64,000 bases of DNA, from positions 39,486,338 through 39,550,337 of the forward strand of contig NC_060059.1 of assembly GCF_020283565.1 (NCBI RefSeq). Reading direction: 5' to 3'. The notes beneath the pieces were generated by a model. That model was given only the letters and a program-made list of their open reading frames with translations, ran no database searches and was not told the DNA's origin. The position numbers were made by a program, and so were the translations under genes. Shown piece by piece: positions 33,195 to 44,831 of the stretch (the first letter of the stretch is position 1; each line of letters begins with the position of its first letter). This DNA comes from Trifolium pratense (taxonomy: Eukaryota > Streptophyta > Magnoliopsida > Fabales > Fabaceae).

Positions 33195-35083
33195 CTTGAC
33201 ATAAGCTAGAAATGTTCCTTCATCTCCTCACGGGATTTCTAAGCATTAAACTGCTAAGGCCATGATGTATGATGATGTATATGTAAGTGGCTGCTTCATC
33301 AGAGGGCGTGGCGTTTTTTCTGGAATCATACCTTCTGATTCATAGTTTGGGTGAAATATCTGTTAACTTTCTCATGCTATATAGTAAAAAATATTCCTGA
33401 ACTTTAACTATGTTGGCTTGTGAGGATTGTATATGATAGTGATGGTGGCATACCAACATACATAATTTTTATTCAAGTCAGAATCAAATTTTAATAATGA
33501 ACAGTCTTATTCCTGTTTACTGATGCAGTAGTTATATTTCTTTGCACATATGTGTTGCTTGTGTCTGAATAATGTGCTAAGGGTGCACTTCAGGCAAAAG
33601 AGTTGATTCTTGCAGAATGCTTCAGAATCTATTTTGAAAGTCAAGATTCTTTATCTTGACATGTAGATTAGTGAGTGGTTAACATAAAAGTTGAGTGATT
33701 CTTGAAGTTCCAAGATGTTGTAATCAAAGTGTGTTTGAAACGCTCCGATATCACGGTACCAGTGTGTTACAATCGAAGCTACAACTAGTATGATAAGGAA
33801 ATAATAAATAGATGGCCCCTTTAGAAAGTAATGAAAAGATGCCAGTAGTACTATACTATGTAAAGAAAAGATGCAAAACAATAACAACCACTGATAATTG
33901 AGAGGCACCACAAGACTAGTCACTGACCCTTCCTTTAGAAAAAAGGACAGTAGAACCAAGTAGATAACTAATCAGATGCAAAGAAGGGTCCTACGATGAA
34001 AAGTTCCATGATAGTCCTTGTCTAATTATCCAATACACATGACATTGGCACCATCAAATATGGCCAACTTGCACTATAAAGGGTGTCACATTTGCCAATG
34101 ATGAGACTGATATTTATCAAAATGTTTCAGCATAAGTTCAATGTTCTGTAGTTGATGTTCTATCAAATATGTATGGTTGATGTATTAATAGAGATTCTAT
34201 AATTTTTTACACTGGCATTAATATCATATATAAAACACCAATTTATACTTTTACAAATCATGGTTTCATTGTAGTTTTTCAAACCTCAAAATATACAGAC
34301 AGTTTTCCTAGCGGCAAGCATCGTATTCTAAATAGCTATGTTTGCCACATAGTTTTAAATTACAGTCTACAACTATATTCGAGTTTGCAACATCAAGGTT
34401 TTTAAAGTCGCTCACTACATCTGTATCACAATTGCAAGATGTTATAATCATAACGGCAACTGTGAATTTAAATTGTGACACATTAGCTATTTCTATATGT
34501 AATTTTCGCAATATTAAGATATTGTGATGTAATGTCAATCGCAACTGCAATTTAAAACCTTGACCACGTCATCAGTACCACTACATTATACATCATAGAA
34601 GAGGTCAATTATAAGGTCACCATCATAAGCTTGTAAAAAACCTTTTTGTTTGCCAAACTGTAGGTTATCCATGATTTACCTGTAATTTCAAATCTAGTCA
34701 CAACATAGTGGAGCCACCTCAGTAGATAATAATATTAGAGGAATTTGCCCAACCAAAATTCAGATAAACTCAAATATTTCACATATTATATTTGTATTGT
34801 CCCCGCAACTTAAAATTTCTCGATTCATCACTGTTATCATCTCATTTTATTTCTTTTTTCCTTTGAAGAACAATGTTAATTAACAACCAAATTTGGCTGT
34901 ATTGCAGTCGACCAATAAATGAAAATGGTGCAAAAACAGCAAAGCATCACATATACCATCACTTCGTAAAATCAACACATAGTAACAAAACAACATTTGG
35001 CCCCATCTACAGCAATTCTTGTATACATTTCAAGCTATGGAGAGTCACATCAGAAAACAAAAAACCTTCCACCAATCAAAGTT
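33195..35083. other. Between convergent NIPA9 and LOG genes
   Basis: It contains the NIPA9 3' UTR (about the first 250-300 bp) and a probable LOG 3' UTR at the other side. At 34320-34560 a TTTTAAATTACAG / CTGCAATTTAAAA inverted pair suggests a worn hAT-like MITE. No additional gene is visible. Confidence 0.5.
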
Positions 35084-37478
35084 TCATTCTGTCTTTTCTT
35101 GTCCTGGATAATTACCTAATTGCTTCATCTGCCAGCTCTCATGAGGGGCTACATGCTCATGGGAAGGAGAGTAACTCTACAAAAAGTTTAACTCAGCAAT
35201 TTAGTCTTTGAATTAACACAATAACAATGTAATGTAAATAACTATTGGAACTTTGTTATGCACGACTATCTTTTTGAGTTTGAAAAATGGAAGGCATATC
35301 TAATACGGAGTACGGACTAGGATATCCGGCAGTAAGCAAAAGATGCAGTTAGATGCAGTTTTCGATTTAATACGCTTCAGATTACACAATAACAAAAACA
35401 GTTTAAAATTATCTCGACAGTTACTTTGGCAACAAACAGTTGAGATTGAAAACCGTGTGACGCAGTTACTACACCAAATCCAAATCTATTTTCATGAGAT
35501 TTGATTGATAGACTATTATGTATATGATCAATTTTAGTTATTGAACCAAACCCTTTAACCGTATATTTCCCATATAGTAGTAAAGCAATTAACCATAAGT
35601 TAAAAAGGCTAGTCGTAGTTAAACCTCCATCTCCATCATAAGTTCTTTGGCTGATGAAGCTGAAACAACTATATTCCGAGCACTGGGCTTAATGAAGCCT
35701 TCTTCAACACCATTATCAAATAATGCAAGCAAAGAGTTATAGTAACCATCAACATTCAGTAGGCCAACCTGTGCAGGATGATATTTCGGGTCAACGTGTG
35801 ATTATAACAGAGTATATACCAAGCATGCTATCCAACAACGTAACAGCATAAGGTTACCGGTTTTTTATGAATTCCAAGTTGAGCCCAAGTTATCATCTCC
35901 AGAAGCTCTTCCATAGTTCCATATCCTCCTAATTATCAGTCAAAATTATACATTCATTAGAGCAATCCAATACACTAAAAATAAAAGCAAATTTCAGTAC
36001 ATAAAAGAACATCTTTCTTTAGCAGCATTCACATGTAATGAATTTCTTTTGAAACTGTTTTGAGAGTTATTCAGGTAACTACCAGGGAGTGCAATAAATG
36101 CATCAGCTTCTTGAGCCATTGCAGCTTTTCTCTCATGCATATCTGAAACAATCTTTACTTCACCTACTGCTTCACCAGATATCTGTCAAAATAGACCAAT
36201 TACAACATACTAAGATGATAGTTTCTACATTAAAACAACACTATTAATTGTTTCCATGACAGAGATACTACTATCACAATTCACCCTATAAATTTTCTCC
36301 CAAATAAGTCATTATCAGAAGTCACAAAAACATGAATCGTGAGAACAAACTAATATAAAATTTTCTCCCAAATAAGAACATTTATTTGGCTCAAATGTCA
36401 TAAAAACATTAATCCTGAGAATGAACTAATATCAAACAAGAACCAGTTCGTTGTCGAATTAAATTATGTAGAATGAAAAGCAAATATAATGAGACAGAAC
36501 AGAACAATAAGTAACACAGATAGTAGCACAAATACCTCATGAGGCATGAGAGCTTTTGGAATAACCCTGTAAATGTAGAGAGGTACATATGAGAACAAAG
36601 AAAACCAATCAATAACAATACAAATCTTACAAAATGATATCACCGATCGATAACAATACAAAGCTTACAGCGAATGAATAGGCATACCCGAGAACATGGC
36701 AGCCGCCATTATACATTTTCTGAGATATTAAACCCATCAGTCCAACACTTCCTCCACCATACACCAAATCTATGTTCCTCTTAACCTGAAATTCATAACA
36801 AGACATTAAATTAAACCACAAAAACACAAAACACATAAGAAGACAACATTAAACCTTTATTCATAAGATAAGACAACTTTAAAACTTTATTCATAACATA
36901 AATTAAAACCACAAAACACATAAAAAGACAACATTAAACCTTTATTCATAACATAAATTAAGACCACAAAACACATAAGACAAAATTAAACCTCAATCAA
37001 TGATTCTGCACACATAACATTTATAACAAAAAACAAAAACAAATTAAGAACATCAACATTACACACATGGTTAAGGTCATCACGTGACAGTGAAAAAAAC
37101 AGTATTTATTGATGACACAATCAACCCAGAGAACAATAAATGCATTTAGAAAAAGAGTTGTTAGAATGTTAGTTATCACAAAAACAGAAAATATTCTCTG
37201 ACAAGTTTACCTACCCAGATACCCTTTTATGGAAAAAAGATGATTTTTTTTACCAAAGATTATGAAAAAGAGAATAATGAGAGTGTTTAATTTAATCACA
37301 AAAAATAATATACTACTAATTAATGGGATTGTTGCAAAGCAAGCAAAGAGAAGAGTGTGACCAGTTCATCAGCCAATTGAATGGCGGCGTCACTGAAAAC
37401 TTGACGGTTGCCGGAGTTGCTGCCGCAGAAGACACATACCCTCTTGAACTTACTGCTTCTGGTGTATCCTTCCTCCAT
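35084..37478 (-). CDS. LOG8: Cytokinin riboside 5'-monophosphate phosphoribohydrolase, LOG8-like
   Basis: Seven exons on the minus strand join to 217 residues: 37478-37362, 36785-36688, 36566-36536, 36182-36083, 35928-35858, 35768-35625, 35176-35084. All introns are GT-AG. The enzyme releases active cytokinin bases from their nucleotides in one step. Family marks are [35 protein letters not shown], the DMHERK segment and the signature PGGYGTMEE (115-123). The last exon, [15 protein letters not shown]...NYPGQEKTE, was found by comparing with the remembered LOG8 tail. Without it, reading through the donor at 35624 meets a stop one codon later. The length equals LOG8 (216 aa, from memory) and the sequence is closer to LOG8 (At5g11950) than to LOG1-7. 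Probably cytosolic. Confidence 0.92.
36800..36995. repeat. Minisatellite in LOG intron 1
   Basis: Three imperfect tandem units of about 55-75 bp share CACAAAACACATAA and CATTAAACCTTTATTCATAA. They lie just beyond the exon 2 acceptor. Confidence 0.65.
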
Positions 37479-38206
37479 TCAAAATCGATTCTTTTTCCTT
37501 TCTTTTTCTTTTCTTTGTGGGTTATATGAATTTGTTTATTTATAAACTAAAAAATCTAACACCAATGGAACAATAAGGCCAATTATTATATTATTATTTT
37601 ATATAAATAAATAAATAAATATAATGTAGTTAATTAAAATGATGATGACGTAGTTGTATTATTTAAAATATAATTATGTTTTTGGAATTTCATTAGTTTA
37701 AACTTTAAATGACACATGACAATTTTTTGTAACTTGGTCAATCATACATTGCATTGAGTTTCTACTTAATTTTCTCTACTTAACTTTCTACTTAAAATAT
37801 TTGGATTGTTTTTTTAATTTGATTTTTTTTTACAATAAATTGGTTATAGCATTTTATTTATAATAAGGTGTTGAATAAATGTTGGAATATCAATAAAAAG
37901 ATGAACACTTAAGAATGTGGCCGCTTTTGCTAAAGCACGAAACACAAGGAGTTGTTGAGATTAGATCTAACAGTTCCTGAGTTTTGGATTTGGGGATCCG
38001 GTGTGGCAAAGTGCATAGAGAGCTTTCCTAGTCTGCTGAGGTAGAAAAAAGTCGTTGAGATGAACACCGTAGAGGCTATTAGGTCTCGGTGGATTGGACC
38101 ATTGATACTGCCTGGAACAAATATTTTATTGATTTTACTTTCTTCTTTTTTTTTTCTTCAGTAAATTAGTATTCTCTAGATTTAACTTAGGAGATAAATT
38201 ATTTTT
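37479..38206. other. LOG upstream region
   Basis: Probable LOG promoter and 5' leader (minus-strand gene). A non-AT-rich stretch at 37915-38110 (GTGGCCGCTTTTGCTAAAGC ...) looks like a retroposon fragment followed by a T-rich tail, but I could not classify it. Confidence 0.4.
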
Positions 38207-38380
38207 GGGTCATGCTAACCGGTGCCCCCGGGGCACTGGTTAAGGAAACCAAAATTAGAAAGTTTTGAAAAGAAAATAACACTTTTTAAACTTTCGAAAA
38301 GTTGACTGCACAAACTCCAATGCCAAATTACTATTTTTGCATCCTTAACTAGTACCCGGGGGCACTGTTTAGCATTTTCC
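38207..38380. mobile_element. Palindrome-ended Mutator-like MITE, copy B, TSD ATTATTTTT
   Basis: 174 bp flanked by perfect ATTATTTTT at 38198-38206 and 38381-38389. The left end GGGTCATGCTAACC is followed by GGTGCCCCCGGGGCACTGG; the right end contains CTAGTACCCGGGGGCACTG then TTTAGCATTTTCC. Both termini are therefore inverted to each other and also palindromic within themselves. Confidence 0.88.
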
Positions 38381-38784
38381 ATTATTTTTTATAATGGTTG
38401 AAATTGTAGGTTTTATTTTTTTTTTAATTTGACCAAACAAAATTTATTAATTTTAGGCAAAATTAACCTAACAAATCACAACCAACCAGTCAAGTTTTAG
38501 TCAACAAGTTGACTAGTTTGTCCCTAATATTACAATAGATGAATTTAAATATTATTTTAGTTTGTCCGTGAAGATTAATATTGGTCTTTAGTCATTTTTT
38601 TATAATATATTTTCAACTATTTATTATCTTATTCAATTTATTTACCTCTTTGCAAACATTTAACAGTATAATTGACAAAAAGATAATTAATTTTTCATTG
38701 GACTTTAATACGATAAATAAATATAAACAAATTTTCTTCTACAAGCCTGATAATTATAAAATTAGGGAGAGAGTAAAGCTACCA

Positions 38785-38860
38785 GATTTAGTCTAATGGT
38801 AAGAAATTTAGGTAGTATATGTGTATGAGGTTTTAAGTTCGATTATCATTGACTTCATTG
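38785..38860 (+). repeat. tRNA-like SINE remnant
   Basis: A-box-like TTAGTCTAATGGTAAG (near 38789) and B-box-like TTTTAAGTTCGATTATC (near 38831) at tRNA-like spacing. No clear duplication. Confidence 0.4.
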
Positions 38861-39023
38861 GAAAGAAAAGAAAAAAAAAGGGAGAGAGTAATTTTTCCAA
38901 CAAATAGAAGAAATTGTTGAAATAAAATAAAAACTTAGAAGGGACTGAAAAAATCTCTCAATTAATTTACAAGAAATAACGGGTAACATATCTCTGATTT
39001 TAAGTTTTTTTTACAAATTTTCT

Positions 39024-39180
39024 CCTTTTGGTTTTTAACCCTTTTGTTTTTAGAGGAAGAGGCCTCGGCAATCCAAAATTCGATCGCAGAGTAAAACAAA
39101 GTTTGACTAAAAATTATTTCTACTAGAATTCGAAATCAAATTCTCTCGAACGATTTGTTCTAAGAACTTATTAACTACCA
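39024..39180 (-). repeat. Degenerate relative of the SINE-like fragment at 225-352
   Basis: It shares, with changes, the order AACC-CTTT-GTT..AGAGGAAGAGGCC..GGCAATCCA..GATCGC..AAAATTATTTC..GAATTCGAA seen at 240-350. It has lost most CpG sites, as expected for an old methylated copy. Confidence 0.45.
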
Positions 39181-39958
39181 GACGTAATTCTATTTGAGGT
39201 ATACATGTCAGATATTAAATGTGGATGTCTCTATTATCCAAGATTCAAATATTATTTCGTTTACATAATCACGTTCTTAGGGTTAACTTAACTCCTTCTC
39301 CTAAACCAAACATTCATTAGTAATATGGAGCATCTTCTCAAACAATTTGAAGACACCATTCTAATATTAAAAATTGTGCCCATAATAAAAAGAAACACAA
39401 AAAATTAAAAAGAGACATTTTCTATTTAAATTATAAATAATATAAAAAAAAAACTGATGAATAATATTAAAAAAAAAAGTCGATGACATCAAAATATAAA
39501 AATATATGCAACTTGTAGGTGTGTGTTAAATGCAACTTAATTATCTGTCTGAACAAAAATATGTAACTTTATTATTATTTTTTTAACACAATATGTAACT
39601 TAATTAGTCCTTGAAATATTATACAACAGAAGTTAGATAAAATCTCAACCTATCAAATAAATTTTCCAAGTTTAGACTCTGCCTTTTCCTTTGCATATCT
39701 GTCTCTTACCCCACAACTCCTAAATTTAGAGCAAAACCATACACAGTTTCCTTCAACAACCAAATCAAAGAAAAACAAAAAACAAACAAAACCAAATTGG
39801 TCATTAATTTGATCATTTCATAAAGTTCTTCTATCTTTCTGTAGGAATTTGAATTTCCTAAGCACCCTTCAATCATCATTTGCAAAAGTAATTAAATTGT
39901 AGGATCAAAAGAAAGATCATAGAAAAAATTGTCATCAATATAAATCACTTTCTTTGTC

Positions 39959-40735
39959 ATGGGAAGAAGTGTCCCCTATGACAATGCCAACAATTCATTA
40001 AAAGGTTCATTTCTATATTTTTCATTCTCATTTCTAGCATTAGCAACAAGCATTGCAATAATCACAACTCTATGCAGCGTTGGATTTCGTAGAAAAAAAT
40101 CGACATCACCACCGCCACAACCTCATACGTCGTCTAATCCATTTGTTGCTACACCAACATCAAATGCCAACGAAGAAGCCGCATCCACAACCACAAGCGC
40201 AAATGCAACAATATTCATGTCACAAGAACAACCTCGTACATCGGTGGCATCAAAGTTAGAAAATACAACAATAGAAGAAAACAACAATGAAATGTTATTG
40301 AAGGAATTACCTCTTCCACCAGCAATGCAAGTTATGCAACAATCCAACAACAATATTAATACAAAACTTGTGAATAGGACGACTTCCGAACGAAAGCTTA
40401 AATTTAATTTGAGTATGAAAATGCCAAGGAGTTTGTCTTTGGCTAGAAATTGGGATAAAAAAGAGGACAAATACAAGAATCTTGAAATAGGGAAGAAAGA
40501 GAAGCTGAAAGCTGATGAAGGAGTTTGGATGAAAGCAATTATATTAGGTGAGAAATGTGTACCTGATGAAGAAGAAGATGCTGTTATTTATGAAGGTAAG
40601 GGGAAGAAAATATCAGCATATCATCCTAGAAGTTCTGTTTCTTCAACCACTAATAATAAGTCACTTTCTAGACAATGGTCTTCTGTTGCTCTTGATGTAC
40701 CTCAATCTCATGAAGAACGAATGAATAACATTTGA
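39959..40735 (+). CDS. Uncharacterised plant protein with one N-terminal membrane span
   Basis: A single exon of 258 residues. Residues 17-43 (FLYFSFSFLALATSIAIITT core) form one hydrophobic span followed by RRKK, suggesting an anchor with the bulk in the cytosol. Residues 48-145 are low-complexity Ser/Thr/Asn/Pro. A conserved-looking C-terminal part has KMPRSLSLARNWDKKED (154-170) and GVWMKAIILGEKC (188-200) followed by an acidic cluster and YHPRSS. I recall the W-K-x-IILGEKC block from a family of unnamed plant transmembrane proteins but cannot name a function. The frame is intact, the composition is protein-like, and AT-rich non-coding DNA lies on both sides. It is convergent with MAX1. 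Confidence 0.78.
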   Translation: MGRSVPYDNANNSLKGSFLYFSFSFLALATSIAIITTLCSVGFRRKKSTSPPPQPHTSSNPFVATPTSNANEEAASTTTSANATIFMSQEQPRTSVASKLENTTIEENNNEMLLKELPLPPAMQVMQQSNNNINTKLVNRTTSERKLKFNLSMKMPRSLSLARNWDKKEDKYKNLEIGKKEKLKADEGVWMKAIILGEKCVPDEEEDAVIYEGKGKKISAYHPRSSVSSTTNNKSLSRQWSSVALDVPQSHEERMNNI

Positions 40736-41300
40736 TTTGGTTAATTTTTACTTTTTAATATATATATGAAAAGATAAAAACATAAAAATTATAGACTTGT
40801 TTGTGTTATTATGTCCTTTATATAGTTTGTGCATGTAATTGAATAACGTAAGCGTGGTGGACCCATAATTCACATGTTCCAGGGTTGGAATTTGTCTTAT
40901 ATTATCTTAGAATTTGGATACGGGGTGAGAATATGCCAGGTTAATCGACAGAGGTCTAGAGGGATGTATTTAGTATGATCGATCAATTTAGGGGGAAAAA
41001 GAGCAACCATCAAAGTAAAAACACAAAAAAAAATTAGAGAAAAACAAAGCCTTTTAGGCCCAAACTTTGAATTTTTGGATCAGGACAAACTTGGGCTTGT
41101 AAAGCTTATCTCCGCAAATCTATTTCCGTGCCTAATGCAATCCTTCGAAAGTTGATTTGTAAGATGATGACGATTCACCACAAAAACATTTTTAGATGTG
41201 TCTCGTTTAATGTAAAACTCTTAACACATGTAACTAAAGATAGAACAATTGATATACTAGGTCAATAGTACAATCTAGTTGGTTTACATAGACACTACTA
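40736..41300. other. 3' flanks of the 258-aa gene and of MAX1
   Basis: It holds the probable 3' UTRs of two convergent genes. No separate feature is visible. Confidence 0.45.
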
Positions 41301-44221
41301 TTATGTTCTTTTTATAACTCTAAGCTTGACACCATGCTTGAAGTTGAGAACCATACCATATTCAAGTTCTAGAGGTTTTTCCATATTAAGTGAATGACGA
41401 AATACATATTTTCTATATAAATGAATCAAAGTAAGTTTGATCTCTTGCATGGAAAATTTCTGGCCAATACATGCTCTTGGACCAATTCCAAATGGTATGA
41501 ATGCATAAGGGTGCCTTCTTTTCATTTCTTCACATTTAGGATCAAACCTCTCTGGTTTGAATTTTTCTGGTTCTGCAAAGTTTCTTGAGTCTTTTGCTAG
41601 AACTCCAAGTGCTAACCATACCCATGTTCCCTGTTCATGCTAAACTACATTAGTAATGGCATATAGCTAAAAAGCTCTCCATCATGAACTTTAGCAAAAT
41701 CGTGGATGGCAGTCACGACCTATGAAGCACTGACACTCATCAGATTAGGCGTGTCCGGCGTCGGACACTGAGACAACACCGACACTTATGATTATTATGA
41801 ATTGTCATTTTCTCAAATTATTATTTGTATCGCGACATGTCAATATTTGTGTCATGTCACGTGTCTGTGTCTGTGCTTCATAGGTTGTGACTGCCATCCA
41901 CGATTTTGCTAAAGTTCATGTTGAATTATGTTGAATTTTTACACTACTTTTATAAAATAAATTCATTAGACTAAGATGTGTTACCTTTGGAAGAAGGTAA
42001 CCTCCTATCTCTACTTCGCTTGATGTTTCTCTTGCAACCAATGGAGAGACAGTGTAAATCCTCATTGCCTCTTTAATCACCTGCATTAATGAAACAAAAA
42101 TAATAAATATAATATCTATTTGCTAATTCGTCCTTGCAATCTCAAAAAATTTCAAAACAAACTTTAATTTCTGCAAGTATCTTTCACCTAACCTGATCAA
42201 GATAAGGAAAACTTTCATTAAGATCTTTAGCATTAGGTATCCTATCATGTGTTCCAAACCCATCAATCTCTTGAAGCAATTTTTCCTCAACATTTAGGTG
42301 ACCAGCAATCAAATAGACAATAGATGACAATGTAAAGGATGTTGTAGCCGAGCCGGCAAGTAAGTGTTCATAAGTTATAGCACTTATGTAGTCAAATGAA
42401 AACACACTCTCTGATACACTCTTTGATTCTCTTGCATTCAATATAAGCGACAAGAAATTCTTCGAAGTTCGATTTTTATCTTCCATTCTCTTCTTAACAA
42501 TCTCATCAAGACGACCGGTTAAATTTTTATTAGTACATTCCATTTTCCAATCCATAGTGCCCTTTATTCTCTTCAAAATTTGTCTAAATGGTTCTTGAAG
42601 TATAGGAGCAATTAAACCAATTATAATTGAGAATGAACCAGACAAATCCATCTTAAGCTGTGTTGTGGAGTAAATATGTTGATTAATGAAATTTGATACT
42701 TCATCACTACTACTAGCACTTGAATTTTCTACATTAACACTTTTCATTGATTCACAAATTGAATTAGGATTTGAGAGACCAAAGTTGACACCAAATGCTG
42801 CATCTCCAATAACATCTGTTGCTAATCTTAGGGAAAGATTGGAAAAGATTATGTCTTCTTTTATGGTGTCATCAAGATTTTGTGTTGCTGATTCTATAAA
42901 TGATTGCATTTTTGGCACTAAGTTTGCTAAGTGTGATGGTTGGTATACTGATAATATGGTATTTCTCATTGTAGACCATTGCGAGTCCCTACAATTTCAA
43001 ATTAGTCGTGTTATTTAAACATCAAAATGAAGATATTGTATGTGTTTATTTCTATTTCTCTCTTACTTTTCATCTTTTACTACTTACACACATTTCAATA
43101 ATACATTTAAAAATCAAATAACAGATAATTGACAACAAAATTTTGATGTTAAAAAATGTCTTGTCATTTTATATTTGGATGATCAATCTTTGTGTGTTGA
43201 AAATTTGTATATTAAGCACTAGTGAATAGTGATGTTTAGGATAAGACAAAAAAGTTTTGGTGAACCATTGGATTTGAATGAATGTGGAGGATCTTAATTG
43301 GATCACAATCACATAAAGTTAATGGTTTTCAATTTAGTGGCCAGGTTACCCCACCATGAAATTAAAATCCACGAGAAAAATGTATTGTTGACATTTTAGA
43401 AGAAAAAAAAACAAAAGGTGTACAAGCAAAGTACATATACCTTATTTCAGTGCATTTTAAATGTGTGTCAAATATTTTTGTTTTGTTTTTTCTTTCCCAT
43501 AAAAAAAATATATTTTATTATGATATACAACAATATTGAAAGTCTATATTCAAATTTGATATTTTTAAATTATAAAATAAATAAAATAAGTATTTTCTGA
43601 CAGCTACCGGCGTCTTTAGTGACGACAGAAAATTCAACTTCATCATTTTTTCACTAATCATTTCAATTCAAATTACGGAAAATTCTATTATGGATCACTT
43701 CCACCGTTAACTGGTATTTAGCGAAGAAATTTGCAAACCTTGTGAAGAATAAACCTTTTTGGTGAAGAGGAGAAGCAGAGATAGGAGAGGGGATGCTTCT
43801 ATTTGGGATATCTTTGAATTTTCTTATTCCCACCTCTTTACAAAGCTCAGCATCTGCTATGATTATTAGAGGTTGTCTTCCCATATGAAATCTGCTCCAT
43901 AAGCAAATGGTAACAATGAAAATCATGGAAGAAATTAAATAAAAATAAAAATAATAATATTGTATGCAAGTAGAATAGAAACCTGTAAATTGGGCCATAT
44001 TGCTTGGCAAGAATTGAGAACACATCCGGACCATACTTTGCTAGTAATGGAAGATGTCCTACAAGAGGAAGAGAAGGTGGGCCTGGAACTTTCCTTAATC
44101 TCCAAAATGGCCCATACAAATAACCCAATAATCCACCTATTAAAGCCATCAAAGTGAATATTATTGATGACAAAGGGACACTTGAAATTACACTAATAAA
44201 CATCATTGATATTGTATGCAT
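41301..44221 (-). CDS. MAX1: Cytochrome P450 CYP711A (MAX1), strigolactone biosynthesis
   Basis: Five exons on the minus strand: 44221-43983, 43891-43739, 42988-42193, 42080-41985, 41630-41301, all GT-AG, giving 537 residues. An N-terminal membrane anchor (about 8-35) precedes the hinge [19 protein letters not shown]711A hallmarks follow: [72 protein letters not shown] and the oxygen-binding helix AGSATT (342-347). P450 catalytic marks are E400-x-x-R403, PERF (454-457) and the heme loop [10 protein letters not shown] with Cys482. MAX1 enzymes, in the ER membrane, oxidise carlactone to carlactonoic acid, upstream of strigolactones that repress branching and attract symbiotic fungi. All key residues are present and no break is seen. 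Closest remembered homologue: At2g26170. Which oxidation product this legume enzyme makes cannot be read from sequence. Confidence 0.95.
41683..41920. mobile_element. Foldback hAT-like MITE in MAX1 intron 4
   Basis: Near-perfect 47-bp inverted arms begin CATGAACTTTAGCAAAATCG and include CCTATGAAGCAC; the core reads GACACTCATCAGATTAGGCG...GTGTCTGTGCTTC. The core matches the element at 60224-60410. The outer 35 bp of each arm are absent from that copy, so the core may have entered the centre of another palindromic element. It fills most of the 354-bp intron. Confidence 0.7.
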
Positions 44222-44289
44222 GTGTGTGCATAACTATCAAAGAGAAGAGGGAAGTTTCTTTGTTGCTTGAAATATAAGGATGATGAGTG

Positions 44290-44301
44290 GGGCTATATAT
44301 A
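44290..44301 (-). promoter_or_regulatory. Probable MAX1 TATA box
   Basis: The minus strand reads CAATATATATAGCCCC about 70-80 bp upstream of the MAX1 ATG. Spacing fits a start near 44260 and a short leader. Inference only. Confidence 0.5.
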
Positions 44302-44356
44302 TTGTCACATTTCATGGATTGGAGTTTATATAAGGTAGGAATTGGATTATTGGGGG

Positions 44357-44524
44357 AAAAATTTCTCAACGCACCTCAACATTTCTCCCGCACTCCCTAG
44401 CGCACCTAAAAAAATTCGGAAAATACGTTCCGAACTATTTTTTAGTGTAAAATTTACACTAAAAAAATTCGGAAAACATTTTCCGAATTTTTTGGGGAGT
44501 GGGTGGGTGCGTTGAGAAATTTTC
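44357..44524. mobile_element. Mutator-like MITE in the MAX1 promoter, TSD TATTGGGGG
   Basis: 168 bp with inverted ends AAAAATTTCTCAACGCACC and GGTGCGTTGAGAAATTTTC. It is flanked by perfect 9-bp TATTGGGGG at 44348-44356 and 44525-44533. An inner foldback pairs TTCGGAAAATACGTTCCGAA and TTCGGAAAACATTTTCCGAA around TTTTTTAGTGTAAA. It sits 56 bp upstream of the presumed TATA box. Confidence 0.88.
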
Positions 44525-44831
44525 TATTGGGGGGACCATGTTGATTATAAGATCGCTAATTAATCATGAGTGGAGTTGAGATGGTGTTTTTGTCTATGCA
44601 TGAATGATGATATAGATGAATTAGGTATCCCAAGCCTTGAACCCAATGGATTTGGTTTTCCTTAATTAATCATTTTTCCCAATATAGTGAGAGTAGATTT
44701 GGTGGTTTTTAAATAAATAAATTTGGCTATAAATTTAAAGCTCAAACATGACCTATTAGGTGTTGTGTTGTGTGATATTTGTTTATGATTAATTATTTGT
44801 TTTAACAATATAATTCTATTATTTGATATAT

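Noticed and set aside
34873..35211. 112-residue plus-strand open frame
   Set aside because: It lies antisense to the last LOG exon (35084-35176) and the LOG 3' region. No domain; the minus-strand exon matches the LOG8 tail.
35619..35627. LOG as a premature-stop pseudogene
   Set aside because: The TAA lies in intron 6, and a proper donor (GAG/GTTTAA) plus a matching seventh exon complete the protein.
35600..44221. LOG and MAX1 as a hormone biosynthetic gene cluster
   Set aside because: They act in different pathways, and an unrelated gene lies between. The linkage is better explained by ancestral gene order.
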